NCBI GenBank assembly: GCA_016584305.1
Contig: JACEEZ010022536.1
Coordinates: forward strand, 37,699-101,698
From: Chionoecetes opilio
Taxonomy: Eukaryota; Arthropoda; Malacostraca; Decapoda; Majidae
Length of the DNA: 64,000 bases
Reading direction: 5' to 3'
Shown here piece after piece: positions 1 through 11,428 of this stretch (position 1 is its first letter; each line of letters begins with the position of its first letter). The position numbers were made by a program, and so were the translations under genes. The notes under the pieces are model-generated. The model was not told the origin of the DNA, did not search any database, and was given only the letters and a program-made list of their open reading frames with translations.

Positions 1-570
1 GCGGCCAAAACGCCTCATCTCCAGGGTCGCCGCTCCAATGGAAAACACACTCGCGATGCCCTCCGCACACCTCCACATGGGGCCCAAAACCGCGGTCACT
101 AGTTCCCACCCAGCCGTGGATAAGGACAAAGTCCCGTGTCCTGGGGTCACTCTCACCCGCCTCCGACTGGGGCAAACGACACTCACAGCTCACCTGCATC
201 GCCTCCGTCTGTCCCCTGACCCCACTGCCCTTGGTGCATGAATTTTCCGGAGACTATTGAACACTTTCTGCTGCATGTGTCCGCGCTTCCATCACACCGT
301 GTAGTGCTACAGTCAAACTCCTCGCCCTGAACGTCACCACCTTGACCTGCCACCCTGGCTGGCGGCGGCTGGCCGTTCCCCCCTTCCGGCAAACACGCCG
401 TCATCCGCCTCACCTGTGCTTCCTGAGGAAGAAACAGGTCCAAAATTACCGCGACCTGGTGATAGCATCATAGGACATCACCAGGGCCATAGTGGTCCCC
501 AAGGGATCCTCGCAGCCCTAAAAACAACAAAAAACCAAACAACAACCTCCAGGATACCACAGTATTTATT
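1..570. other. Unassigned non-coding stretch
   Basis: I see no recognisable gene, element end or tandem repeat here. Open frames are short on both strands and none shows a family motif. Confidence 0.4.
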
Positions 571-571
571 G

Positions 572-678
572 GGATTGGGGCGATGCCATAAGAGTACCTC
601 TCAAAACAACGGCAAAATGAGTTATCCGGCATGCGCTCCCCCCCGAGGGTATGCCGGATCAAACGAGGTTCTCCTGTA
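572..678. mobile_element. 3' end of a pogo-like non-autonomous element (partial copy)
   Basis: The stretch from the GCCATAAGAG region to CTCCTG at 671-676, followed by TA, matches the right end of the full element at 38512-39402 nearly base for base, including the internal 'ccggcatgc...ccggat' segment and the GGTTCTCCTGTA terminus. The left end is absent, so this is a truncated copy. The pogo/Tigger assignment rests on the terminal form (CAGGAGAACCTC plus TA target), which is inference. Confidence 0.7.
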
Positions 679-819
679 GATAGATCTATTATAGATCTCT
701 GATAAAGTCCAAGCCTAGGCAAGTCCGAGTCCCTTGACATTAAATAAGAAACCCATGCTTAATGCTGCGTTGTTAGCAGCACATCGGTATAGACAAAGAT
801 CGGCCGCACGTTAAGGTGG

Positions 820-960
820 CCCCTTCCACTCCCCCCTTCCGAACCCCGGACTGGCTGAGGTGTTGGCTGCCGGGTGTGGGAAACATGGAGTAAGGCCTTC
901 TCACCCATACACCAAACACCTCGCCAATCCCGTGCGTTCGGAAGGGGGGAGTGAAGGGAG
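820..960. repeat. Imperfect foldback (palindrome) of about 140 bp
   Basis: The left arm, from CCCCTTCCACTCC through the GAGGTGTTGGC segment, is mirrored by the right arm, which carries the complement of GAGGTGTTTGG and ends in GGGGGAGTGAAGGG. The arms are about 60 bp with a small spacer around 888-895. It could be a short MITE or a cruciform-forming repeat. Confidence 0.65.
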
Positions 961-2875
961 CATGTTTCACCAATTAAAGTCATCGCCAGACACATTTATT
1001 CCTTGGCAATATATTATGTGAGAGAAGGGACATTCCAAAATACCTTAATCCACAAAAAAATATCATTTCCCACGCCTTATTTCCCTAAAAAAACATGACT
1101 TTTGTAAAAAGCGCGGGGAAAAACAACAAGACCCAATTCCAGCCGTGGGGGAAACTTGCTGGCGACCTAAGTACGGAAGGAAGCCTCCCAGCCCGCCCGA
1201 CACAGACACATGGAGACGCGGAGAAAAAATACAGTACCCGAAGAATTCGGGTGCTTCTGGTATATTTTTTGTGCGGACACGGCACATACTTGCATCCTGC
1301 AATGGGCACAGCAAGAAGCTTAGGCCCTGCCGAGAGCTTAGCAACCATCACAACCCACACGGCGACGATATATGTGTGCAGAGTGTGGAGCGACGGGAAG
1401 CGGCGGGGAGTAGTAGCCAGGGGTTACTGCAGCCCGCCTCATCTCGGTGGCCTCGGATACTACCCGCCGGCCTTTCCTGCCGCTGCACACATACTGCAAG
1501 ACATATATCGTGGCCCCACAGTTTGCAAATGGGTGCTAAGCCACATCTGCAAATACATCTATCAGAAACACTCCAAAAACTTCAAGTACTATATAATCCC
1601 TGTGTTTACATCTTCTGAATCTGCGCGCGGGGAGAGCGCTGCCTTTTGCGCGTCACCGAGACTGCCAGCCGCAGCGTCTGCAAACCTGGGAGTGTTTTGA
1701 GTAACTCGGGGAATTTGCAGATTTGATTGCGGATTATTTAAATAACGGCTGACTGGATGCAAGAAGTGACGACGTATTGTTGATATTACTCGTTAATGGC
1801 TATGCTTTGATTGCATTAAATCAGGAATGATGAAATGGTCTGGACGATTACTTTAACGTGGCGGCGACTAGGTTAGTCTTCCCCGCTAAGCGTAGGTCAT
1901 TTTCATGTTAACGAAAATTTTATCATGTGCTATTATCTCATCATCCCCTCCCAGAGACTGCCGTGACCAGAGATGGAGCCTCCTAGTGTCCGGAACTATG
2001 ATGTTTTCACTACTATGGTATTACTATTACATGGTAATTACTATTCTTTACTACAGTATTACTGCTATTATTCCTCTTACTATCTATATTACTATTACTT
2101 ACCTATTACCCCCAGAGCTATACATTATCTCCCCCCCCCTTAGAAGACAACCGTGACCAGAGGCCTACATAGTGTCGGGGGAGTTCGGTGACGGGCAAGA
2201 CAGTGTCCGCCAAGGTATGCCATGAGGGGTACTGGCCTCTGTTGGCGCGCTGACTCCGAGAAGCAACAGATCCAGAAGAAGATCCTCACATCCAAACCCA
2301 TCATGGAGGTCAGGAATGGTTATTTTTATATCCATAGGTATATTATATTATTTGTTGTCTTATTTTTTTTTGGTACTTGTGTACTGAGAATCTTGTGTTT
2401 TTCATTGCATTTTTTTTGGGGGGGGGAGACTTTTTTTTCTTGACATTGGTATGCGAGTCTTGTTTTTATTCTATTTTCTTTTGTTAAGTTATCCAACGTA
2501 ATATCTCCAGGTAAGTACTGTTTAGTGGGCGGTTATTTATTTATTTATTTATTTATTATTTTTTAGCATTTGTTCTTTTGTTCTCTTTTGTTATTACAGT
2601 TTTTCTCTGTTTGCTAGAATTTGTTTAGGTTTGTTTTTACTGTTTTTTCTTATTTTCTTTTTTTGAAGCGGTTTTTGTTTTATTTGTTTCTTATTTATGT
2701 TCTATTTTATTTTCCTTATTTGTAGATTTTACAATATTTTTGTTAGCGTTTTTTTATTTATTTTTTTTTAGTTTAAAAAAAAAAATATATTTTTTTTTTG
2801 CCACATGTCATTTTCTTTTGTAGCTCTTTTTTTTCTTGTTATTTTGCTGTTGAGTCTTTGTTTTTGTTTATTTAT
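961..2875. other. Intergenic sequence with a short (TAC)n-like tract
   Basis: No gene recognised. Around 2000-2110 there is a degenerate TAC/TAT-rich stretch flanked by two similar segments containing CCGTGACCAGAG (about 1962 and 2150). From about 2330 the sequence becomes strongly T-rich on the plus strand. The 201-residue open frame at 1095-1700 has no recognisable motif. Confidence 0.4.
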
Positions 2876-4085
2876 GTTGTAGTGGCGGTTATTTTTTTTG
2901 CTGTAGTGGCGGTATAATTTATTTTTTTGTAGTGGCGGGGTTATTTTCTTTTTTTGTGGTGGCGGTTATTTTATATTTTGTAGCTGGCGGGTTATTTTAT
3001 TTTTTTTGTAGTGGCGGTTATTTTATTTTTTCTGTAGTGGCGGTGATTTTTTTTGTTGTGGTGGCGGATATTTTATTTGTTTGTAGTGACAGTTATTTTA
3101 TTTTTCTGTAGTGGCAGTTATTTTTTTTTTTTGTAAGTGGCAGTTATTTTATTTTTTTGTAGTGACGGTTATTGTATTTTGTTGTAGTGGCGCGTTATTT
3201 ATTTTTTTTGTAGTGGCGGTTCTATTTTATTTTTCTGTAGTGGCGGTTATTTTATTTTTTTGTTAGTGACGGTTATTATTTTCTGTAGTGGCGGTTATTT
3301 TTGTTTTTTGTCGGTGGGCGGTTATTTTAATTTTTGTAAGTGGCGGTATTGTATTTATTTTGTATTGGCAGTTTATAATTTTTATTTTTGTGGTGGTTAT
3401 TTTTTTTTTCTGTTAGTGGCGGTTATTTTATTTTTTTGTTTTGGGGTGGAGTTATTTTATTTTTTGTTGTGGCAGTTATTTTATTTTTTGTTGTGGCAGT
3501 AGTTATTTATTTTTTTGTTGTGGCCAGTTATTTATTATTTGTTGTGGCAGTTATTCTATTATTTTGTAGTGGCGGTTATTATTATTTTGTTGTGGCAGTT
3601 ATTTTATTTTTTTGTAGTGGCGGTTATTTTATATTTTGTTGTGGCAGTATTTTATTTTGTTGTGGCAGTTATTTTATTTTTTGTAGTGGCAGTTATTTTA
3701 TTTTTCTGTTAGTGGCAGTTATTTTATTTTTCTGTAGTGGCGGTTATTTTTTTTTTTTTTTGTGGCAGTATTTTATTTTTCTGTAGTGGCAGTTATTTTA
3801 TTTTTTTGTAGTGGCGGTTATTTTATTTTTTGTAGATGCGTTTTGTAGTTTTTTGTAGTGGCGGTTATTTATTTTTTTGTAGTTGCATTTTGTAGTTTTT
3901 TGTAGTTATATTTTATTATTTTGTTGGTTTTTACGTTTTTTCTCGTCTTATTTTTTTTTGTATCCGCCATTTTTTGAAGCGTGTTTCTTTGTATTTTGTA
4001 TTTTTTTTCTACTGTAGTGGCGGCTATTCTCTTTTTTGTATTTTTTTTCTACTGTAGTGGCGGCTATTCTCTTTTTTGTATTATT
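2876..4085. repeat. T-rich degenerate minisatellite, ~25-bp unit
   Basis: The consensus is TGTAGTGGCGGTTATTTTA followed by a variable T run. It recurs dozens of times with C/A variation (GGCGG or GGCAG) and variable T-run length, grading into TTTTGTATT repeats near 4000. The long frames it creates (runs of V-A-V-I-L-F-F) are by-products of the repeat. Confidence 0.9.
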
Positions 4086-4749
4086 TTTTTTTTTTTCCTG
4101 TGAAGCATTTTTCTATTTTTTTCTTATTTTTTCTGAGTTTTTAAAATTTATATTTCCTTTATTTTCTTTTTTTGTAGCTTTATTTATATATCCTTTTTAT
4201 CCCATATTTGTTCCCTTTATTTATTTTATTTTTTCTTTGTTTTGGTTATTTTCTTTGCTATTATATTTTTCTGGCATGTTCTGTTATTACGGATGATGAG
4301 ATGCGAAGAGTGACTCATGTATTACCTGCTGTATGTAGTTTGACTTATACTTCTGACGTGCTGTATAAGGCAGCGGGAAGTGTGGCATTCAGTATAGGTG
4401 GACCGGATATCCGCATTCACATCCGCGCATATCCATAGCATTTTTAACATCCACAACCATGAATGCGGATGTTATGCAGATATTTTGAAAACCTAGACAC
4501 TACATGATGCGGTGTTTTTCATTGTCTTATAAAGTAGGAGTTGGAATGCAGGTAGTGGCAGGTGGCGATTGCTTGCAAGCCCAGCCAAGCAAGGCGCTGC
4601 TTGATAGGCCGGGGGTCCGGAAGCCCACGCCTTGGAAGCTGTTACAATATGCATTCTGGCTGTTTTTCAGGGTCAAATTCACTCCTTGCATACACTATTT
4701 ATGGCATACATATAGGGGTGACTTTTTTATTTTTTGGAAAGTAGTCTTG
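4086..4749. other. Unassigned spacer with hAT-like subterminal motif
   Basis: No gene seen. At 4400-4470 there are repeated GGATATCCGC and ATGCGGATGT motifs. Short GCGGAT repeats of this sort are often subterminal in hAT elements, but I see no matched pair of terminal repeats. Confidence 0.3.
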
Positions 4750-7722
4750 AAAACTGCATAATAAAGTATGTTTGGATATAGGCAACACTTAAAAAACTGC
4801 ATAAAAAAGTATGTTTGGATATAGGCAACACTTAAAAAACTGCATAAAAAGTATAGTTTGATAAAGGCAACACTTAAAAACTGCATAAAAAAGTATGTTT
4901 GGATATAGGCAACACTTAAAAACTGCATAAAAAAAGTATGTTTGGATATAGGCAAACACTTAAAAAACTGCATAAAAAAAAGTATGTTTGGATATAGGCA
5001 ACACTTAAAAACTGCATAAAAAAGTATGTTTGGATATAGGCAACACTTAAAAACTGCATAAAAAAGTATGTTTGGATATAGGCAACACTTAAAAAACAGC
5101 ATAAAAAAGTATGTTTGGATATAGGCAACACTTAAAAACTGCATAAAAAGTATGTTTGGAATAGGCAACACTTAAAAACAGCATAAAAAAGTATGTTTGG
5201 ATATAGGCAACACTTAAAAACTGCATAAAAAAGTATGTTTGGATATAGGCAACACTTAAAAAACTGCATAAAAAAGTATGTTTGGATAGGCAACACTTAA
5301 AAACTGCATAAAAAAGTATGTTTGGATATAGGCAACACTTAAAAACGCATAAAAAAGTATGTTTGGATATAAGCAACACTTAAAAACTGCATAAAAAAGT
5401 TATGTTGGATATAGGCAACACTAAAAACAGCATAAAAAAAGTATGTTTGGGATATAGGCAAACACTTAAAAAACAGCATAAAAAAGTATGTTTGGATATA
5501 GGCAACACTTAAAAACTGCATAAAAAAGTATGTTTGGATATAGGCAAACACTTAAAAACAGCATAAAAAAGTATGTTTGGATATAGGCAACACTTAAAAA
5601 CAGCATAAAAAAAGTATGTTGGATATATTCAAACACTTAAAAACACGCATAAAAAAGTATGTTTGGATATAGGCAACACTTAAAAACAGCATAAAAAAGG
5701 TGTTTGGATATAGGCAACACTTAAAAACAGCATAAAAAAGTATGTTTGGATATAGGCAACACTTAAAAACTGCATAAAAAAGTATGTTTGGATATAGGCA
5801 ACACTTAAAAACTGCATAAAAAAAGTATGTTCGGATATAGGCAACACTTAAAAACTGCATAAAAAAGATGTTTGGATATAGGCAACACTTAAAAACTGCA
5901 TAAAAAAGTATGTTTTGGATATAGGCAACACTTAAAAACAGCATAAAAAAGTATGTTGGATATAGGCAACACTTAAAAAACTGCATAAAAAAGTATGTTT
6001 GGATATAGGCAACACTTAAAAACAGCATAAAAAAAGTATGGTTGGATATAGGCAACACTTAAAAACAGCATAAAAAAAGTATGTTTGGATATAGGCAACA
6101 CTTAAAAAACAGCATAAAAAAAGTATGTTTGGATATAGGCAACACTTAAAAAAACAGCATAAAAAAGTATGTTTGGATATAGGCAACACTTAAAAAACAG
6201 CATAAAAAAGTATGTGTGGATATAGGCAACACTTAAAAACAGCATAAAAAAGTATGTTTGGATATAGGCAACACTTAAAAACTGCATAAAAAAGTATGTT
6301 TGGATATAGGCAACACTTAAAAAACAGCATAAAAAAGTAGTTTGGATATAGGCAACACTTAAAAACTGCATAAAAAAGTATGTTGGATATAGGCAACACT
6401 TAAAAACTGCATAAAAAAGTATGTTTGGATATAGGCAACACTTAAAAACTGCATAAAAAAGTATGTTTGGATATAGGCAACACTTAAAAACTGCATAAAA
6501 AAGTATGTTGGTATAGGCAACACTTAAAAACTGCATAAAAAAAGTATGTTTGGGATATAAGCAACACTTAAAAACTGCATAAAAAAGTATGTTTGGATAT
6601 AGGCAACACTTAAAAACAGCATAAAAAAGTATGTTGGATATAGGCAAACACTTAAAAACTGCATAAAAAAGTATGTTTGGATATAGGCAACACTTAAAAA
6701 CTGCATAAAAAAGTATGTTTGGATATAGGCAACACTTAAAAAACAGCATAAAAAAGTATGTTTGGATATAGGCAACACTTAAAAACAGCATAAAAAAGTA
6801 TGTTTGGATATAGGCAACACTTAAAAAACAGCATAAAAAAGTATGTTTGGATATAGGCAACATTTTAAAAAAACAGCATAAAAAAGTGTTGGATATAGGC
6901 AACACTTAAAAACAGCATAAAAAAGTATGTTTGGATATAGGCAACACTTAAAAACTGCATAAAAAAGTATGTTTGGATATAGGCAACACTTAAAAAACTG
7001 CATAAAAAAAAGTATGTTCGGATATAGGCAAACACTTAAAAACTGCATAAAAAAAAGTAGTTTTGGATATAGGCAACACTTAAAAACTGCATAAAAAAAG
7101 TATGTTTGGATATAGGCAACACTTAAAAACTGCTTAAAAAAAGTATGTTGGATATAGGCAACACTTAAAAACTGCATAAAAAAGTATGTTTGGATATAGG
7201 AACACTTAAAAACAGCATAAAAAAGTATGTTTGGATATAGGCAACACTTAAAAAACTGCATAAAAAAGTATGTTTGGATATAGGCAACACTTAAAAACGG
7301 CATAAAAAAGTATGTTTGGATATAGGCAACACTAAAAACAGCATAAAAAAGTATGTTTGGATATAGGCAACACTTAAAAACAGCATAAAAAAGTATGTTT
7401 GGATATAGGCAACACTTAAAAACTGCATAAAAAAGTATGTTTGGATATAGGCAACACTTAAAAACTGCATAAAAATGTATGTTTGGATATAGGCAACACT
7501 TAAAAAACTGCATAAAAAAGTATGTTGGATATAGGCAACACTTAAAAAACTGCATAAAAAAGTATGTTGTGGATATAGGCAACACTTAAAAAACTGCATA
7601 AAAATGTATGTTTGGATATAGGCAACACTTAAAAAACTGCATAAAAAAGTATGTTTGGATATAGGCAACACTTAAAAACAGCATAAAAATGTATGTTTGG
7701 ATTTAGGCAACACTTAAAAATG
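4750..7722. repeat. 42-bp satellite array, about 70 copies
   Basis: The unit reads AGTATGTTTGGATATAGGCA then ACACTTAAAAACTGCATAAA plus two to four A. Copies are very uniform; most differences are one-base indels in the two A-tracts, plus an alternation of ACTGCAT and ACAGCAT. 42 bp is a multiple of 3, so the minus strand carries long pseudo-frames repeating S-V-A-Y-I-Q-T-Y-F-F-M-Q-F-L; these are not genes. The array abuts the hAT fragment on its right. The unit is four helical turns long and carries two A-tracts, which is discussed as a finding. Confidence 0.97.
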
Positions 7723-8264
7723 CATGTTCCCCTCATGAAAAGTAGCATGCCAAAGTTTTCCTCAGACAGGGATGATCTCTTGGCCCTCAAGATGTCCTTG
7801 CCATAGAGAACAAACGCTCCACTGCAGCACTGCCCTCAAGATGTCCTTGCCCATAGAGAACAAACGCTCCACTGCACCACTGCCCTCAAGATGTCCTTGC
7901 CATAGAGAACAAACGCTCCACTGCAGCACTGCCCTCAAGATGTCCTTGCCATAGAGAACAAACGCTCCACTGCACCACTGCCCTCAAGATGTCCTTGCCA
8001 TAGAGAACAAACGCTCCACTGCAGCACTGCCCTCAAGATGTCCTTGCCATAGAGAACAAACGCTCCACTGCAGCACTGCCCTCAAGATGTCCTTGCCCAT
8101 AGAGAACAAACGCTCCACTGCAGCACTGCCCTCAAGATGTCCTTGCCCATAGAGAACAAACGCTCCACTGCACCACTGGAGGGGATGGCTGTGTTGAACT
8201 TGATCAACAAGTCCACCAACACTTGCTCACCCAAAAAGGCAGCATCTGTCAGCAAGTAGAATGA
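7722..8264 (-). pseudogene. hAT transposase C-terminal dimerisation domain, disrupted
   Basis: Read on the minus strand, 8262-8178 encodes F-Y-L-L-T-D-A-A-F followed by FNTAIPSSGAVERLFSMGKD, the hallmark of the hAT family C-terminal dimerisation domain. After the tandem array the frame resumes with AKRSSLSEENFGMLLFMRGN at 7790-7730, the normal continuation. The segment between them has been amplified as 49-50-bp units, so it is frameshifted and cannot make a functional protein. The catalytic RNase H-like core is absent: the N-terminal side runs directly into an A/T-rich subterminal-looking region (8265-8432). hAT transposases cut and paste DNA in the nucleus; this copy is dead. Confidence 0.85.
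7781..8178. repeat. 49-50-bp tandem array inside the hAT coding sequence, 8 copies
   Basis: The unit is GCCCTCAAGATGTCCTTGCC then ATAGAGAACAAACGCTCCAC and TGCAGCACT (or TGCACCACT). Each unit is, on the minus strand, the codons for G-A-V-E-R-L-F-S-M-G-K-D-I-L-R-A. Units with CCCAT are 50 bp and those with CCAT 49 bp, so none keeps the frame. Confidence 0.95.
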
Positions 8265-8435
8265 ATTTTTTGGGTTAGCGGACTTGAGTTAACGGAAGTT
8301 AAATGTAACGGAAGTTAATTAGTCCGATAATGATTTCCAAAGTTAACTTAAAAGTTAAATCGTTAACGAAAATGTTAACTTCGTTAATTAACGAATAACG
8401 GATTAACGGTTTGGTGCCCACCTTTGCCTAGCAGC
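8265..8435 (-). mobile_element. Probable 5' terminal and subterminal region of a hAT element
   Basis: Reading on the minus strand from 8432: CAAAGGTGGGCACCAAACCG, then many GTTAACG/CGTTAAT motifs. A GGTGGGC near the end and dense short subterminal repeats are typical of hAT termini. It lies directly upstream of the hAT dimerisation domain on the same strand, so it probably belongs to the same internally deleted element. Confidence 0.55.
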
Positions 8436-8672
8436 CACCACATGCAATTTACATTGGGCGTTTTCTAGTAACGTACCCGGCTACTCGAGGGGAGGCAATT
8501 ATGAGCCTAAAACTCCTCCCCACATACTGGAAAGCCTTTCCCGCAGCCAGAAAAACATTATCTGGCAGCCGCCAGCGGGAACAAAAGCCTGGAGCTACGC
8601 GCGCTCAATGGGGACTTCAATACCTACATTCCTATTTAAGTCTGTAACCATTACAGTCACTCTTCGACCAGA
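8436..8672. other. Unassigned spacer
   Basis: No gene or repeat recognised between the hAT end and the candidate terminal motif at 8673. Confidence 0.4.
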
Positions 8673-9612
8673 TTACACTGGTCGACAAAAAAAAATTGAA
8701 GATATGGTTCTGGACTAAATGAAGCTGATTATAGGTAAATCGACCCTGTTGAACTCCAATCTGATGTTCAATTAACTCTATCACGTCCAGTTTTTGAGAA
8801 CCAGACGCAATTCATGAAAAAAATATGGGTAAAATCAGCAGAAATAGGTTTCACCAATGTTTTCATTTTAAACTCTTAATCTTTTCTTTTCTCAAGCCTA
8901 TTTAGGGCAGTGCAGTGTTTTTGAGTCAGTGTGGTTTGTGCAGTGAGCAGGGGAGGGTGTGCGCGCTGCGTATTGGCGAGGGGTTAGCAGGCTGTGTAGT
9001 ACATTTTTACCTACTGATCGTACAGCTATTGACATATGTTTAAACATTTTATTTTTCTTTGCAGATATGATGTGTTTGATTTAGTGGAGTCCTAATTTTA
9101 GTTGGTTTACCGTATATAGTACCTTGTACCGGGCTGTGATGGAGCGCCGTAACTGTGTGAATGCATCGGACAGTTTTTGTTACATATGTGGAATTTTTAC
9201 CCCTGACAGTCTGAAAAAACCCCTTTACAAAGAATGTTAAACCCTTTTTACTGCTTACTTAAAAGTACGTATATGTAACCCCAAATAAAAAAGGGGGCCC
9301 CCCTCACGTAGCATGCAAACCCCTGTTGAACCCACTTGAATGAATGGATGCGGGGCAAAGGGCCCCATCAGGCAGGAAAATTCGGCACCCCCAAATTTTT
9401 TTGGGGTGAAAAAAAGGGTCACAGTACTGACTGCTACTTCTGCCCCTGCTTTCCAAAGGATTTCGTAAAACGAAAACTAAAAAAAATGTACCCCTGATGT
9501 ACCTTCTGCCAAGGCCTGTGCCGCCATGGTCCCCCCCCCCCTGATCTCCCATTTCCAAATGTTCCAATTGGCAAGTGTTAAGTGAATCAGATTGAACGGG
9601 GAGGATAACCCC
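8673..9612 (+). mobile_element. Candidate 5' terminus and leader of the 'FHQD'-family element
   Basis: ATTACACTGGTCGACAAAAA at 8673 closely resembles ATTACACTGGGTAACAAAAA at 45583. In the two copies the motif sits at opposite ends relative to the gene (before the gene here, after it there, inverted), as terminal inverted repeats would. The 900 bp between the motif and the first coding similarity hold no other recognisable gene. A TTTCTTTGCAG near 9055-9065 could be a splice acceptor. The matching right terminus of this copy is not visible; AT-microsatellite lies where it should be. Confidence 0.45.
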
Positions 9613-9613
9613 C

Positions 9614-10866
9614 ATGGATACAGACTTTCAAGAAATGGCGACACAAGACCCAAAAATTCTTTTAGCCCCCATTAATGCTACTGACCTTGCTAGGGACCTA
9701 GATCTACCAAGAAAAAAAGTGAAGCCCCTTGGTCTCGTCTCAAGGAAGGAATTTTTGCTACAAAAAGGGAAAGTTTCTCATCACCACTTTTTTTCGTCGT
9801 AAAAAAAGAACTTTAAAGCTTTTTTCCCCAAGATAAACCCAAAAAGCTCTGTTACTGCTTTGATTTTTGACACACTCAGGGAACAACTGTGTGAGTCTCA
9901 CATTATGATAAGAGTGAGTGGGGGGGCCCTTTTTTCATAGATTCGGGAAAAAAACACGCTAAAGGCCCGTTCTTCTGCATAAAGAAAAAGCTTCCGAGTG
10001 TTTCAAATTCCCATGGCCATGAATGAGTGAAATTTATGAACAATTGAAGACTTTGTTACTGCTGTTAAATTATGAAGAACATCATTGGAATCGTGTGGGG
10101 CCCCCTGAAGGTAATCTCCTTGCTTCTGGGGCTCCAGTTAGGTTACACTAAGCCATGTGTTTTCTTTTTTTTTGTGGGACCTAGAGCGGACAGCAAACAT
10201 TACAAAAAAAAGGAAAGGCCCGCCGACCGAAAGACTCACTACAGGTTTTAACTGTTGTAAAAACCCCCCTTTTTTTGACAGTGAAAAGGTTGTACTTTTC
10301 CCCCCATGCATCGAAACCCCGGGGTTTTAATGAAAAAATTTTTGTGAAGACCATGGCCCTCAAAATGGGGTGGGTTCAGTATTTGTTAGCAAAGATTGAA
10401 CGCACTGTATCTGAAGCCAAAATAAAGGCAGGGGGTTTTTTTTAGGCCCCCCCAAAGTCAAATCCATGATAGACTTTTTTTAAAGAGCCTAATGCCCCCG
10501 GAAAAAGCTGCTTGGAAGAGCTTTTTGGCTGTTATAAAAAATACCTATAAATTTTGGATCATTATGAGGAACTTGTAAATACATGTTTTAAGGTTACCAT
10601 GCGCTCGGGGCTCGGGTGCCCCCTCAAAAACCCCTTTTTTTTTTCCTTCAATTTTTATTTTCTTTCCCAAGGAATGTTTTGGGGGCGGTCCCGTATGAGC
10701 AGGGGTAACGCTTCCATCAGGACATTGCCCCCCTGGAAAACCCCCATTACCAAGGACGATTCATCCCCCCCCCCATGTAGGGGGGGCTATTGCTGGAGCT
10801 ACAAAAGTGAAAGTAGTGCTCCCACAAAAAAAGAGCAAAATCAGAAACACTTCTGATGTACTATGG
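9614..10866 (+). pseudogene. Uncharacterised multi-copy transposase-like protein ('FHQD' family), broken copy A
   Basis: Matches in several frames follow the order of the family: NATDLARDLDLPRKK and EFLLQKGKVS (9675-9770); FIDS/GKK near 9938; KTLLLLLNYEEHHW (10049-10090); LKVISLLLGLQLGYTK (10106-10150), then C-x2-C-like FFCGT; SEKVVL and the P-P-M-H segment (10278-10312); KTMALKMG, QYLLAKIERTVSEAKIKAGG (10348-10430); EKAAWKSF (10500-10527); DHYEELVNTCFK (10558); HQDI and GGYCWSYKSES (10715-10810). The order and spacing equal those of copy B at 45924-46870. The family is known to me as repeated hypothetical proteins in arthropods and cnidarians, function undescribed. Every block is separated by frameshifts, mostly in homopolymers. 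I infer an RNase H-like transposase, with candidate acidic residues in FID, the GDLKV-equivalent (here G-P-L-K-V, so the aspartate is not seen) and the GERFHQD block. Confidence 0.75.
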
Positions 10867-11428
10867 ACCGGGTGGGGTACTTTTTTGGGGTTAGTATGTT
10901 TTTGATCATATGTATATTTATACCATTTTGAGATCTTTACGTTCCCCTTTTGAAGAACGTCTAGATCTGCTGTTTCTTCGAACAGCGCATCTTTCTCTCA
11001 AAAAAAAAACTCAAGGGTTGTTTTTTTCCAAAATAATATATATATTATAAAATTATTATAATTATATTATATTTATATAATATAATTTATTTATATATAT
11101 AATATATATATAAATATCTATAAATATATTAAATTTATTATTATATTTTATATATTATATATTATTATATATAAAATATATAAATATTATTATCTATATA
11201 TATATATATTATATTAAAAATATATATATTATATATATATATAAATTATTAAAAGTCAAAGTACTGTTTATTTTGGCATATTTTCGGATTTTTCCAAAAT
11301 GTGGCCATTTTTGGTATGCCCCAATAAAAAACCCTTCCCTGCTCGCGGGGTTTTTGGAACAGAGACACCAGCCGAGTATCGTAAATCCGCGAGCATGACA
11401 TTAGTCATTCATTTCCCCCATAGTTTTT
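10867..11428. other. AT-rich spacer with (TA)n-like microsatellite
   Basis: 11028-11250 is almost purely A and T, a degenerate TATA/TTATA repeat. The flanks show no gene. Confidence 0.6.

Noticed and set aside
1095..1700. 201-residue open frame as a gene
   Set aside because: No recognisable motif; an overlapping frame of similar length is also open, and there is no supporting context.
4695..7671. Long minus-strand frames repeating a 14-residue motif in the 42-bp array
   Set aside because: The unit is divisible by three and lacks stops in one frame, so open frames are automatic; indels in A-tracts break them at random and no start, splice or family signal exists.
4750..7722. CRISPR array
   Set aside because: Units are contiguous with no unique spacers, and the sequence is eukaryotic.
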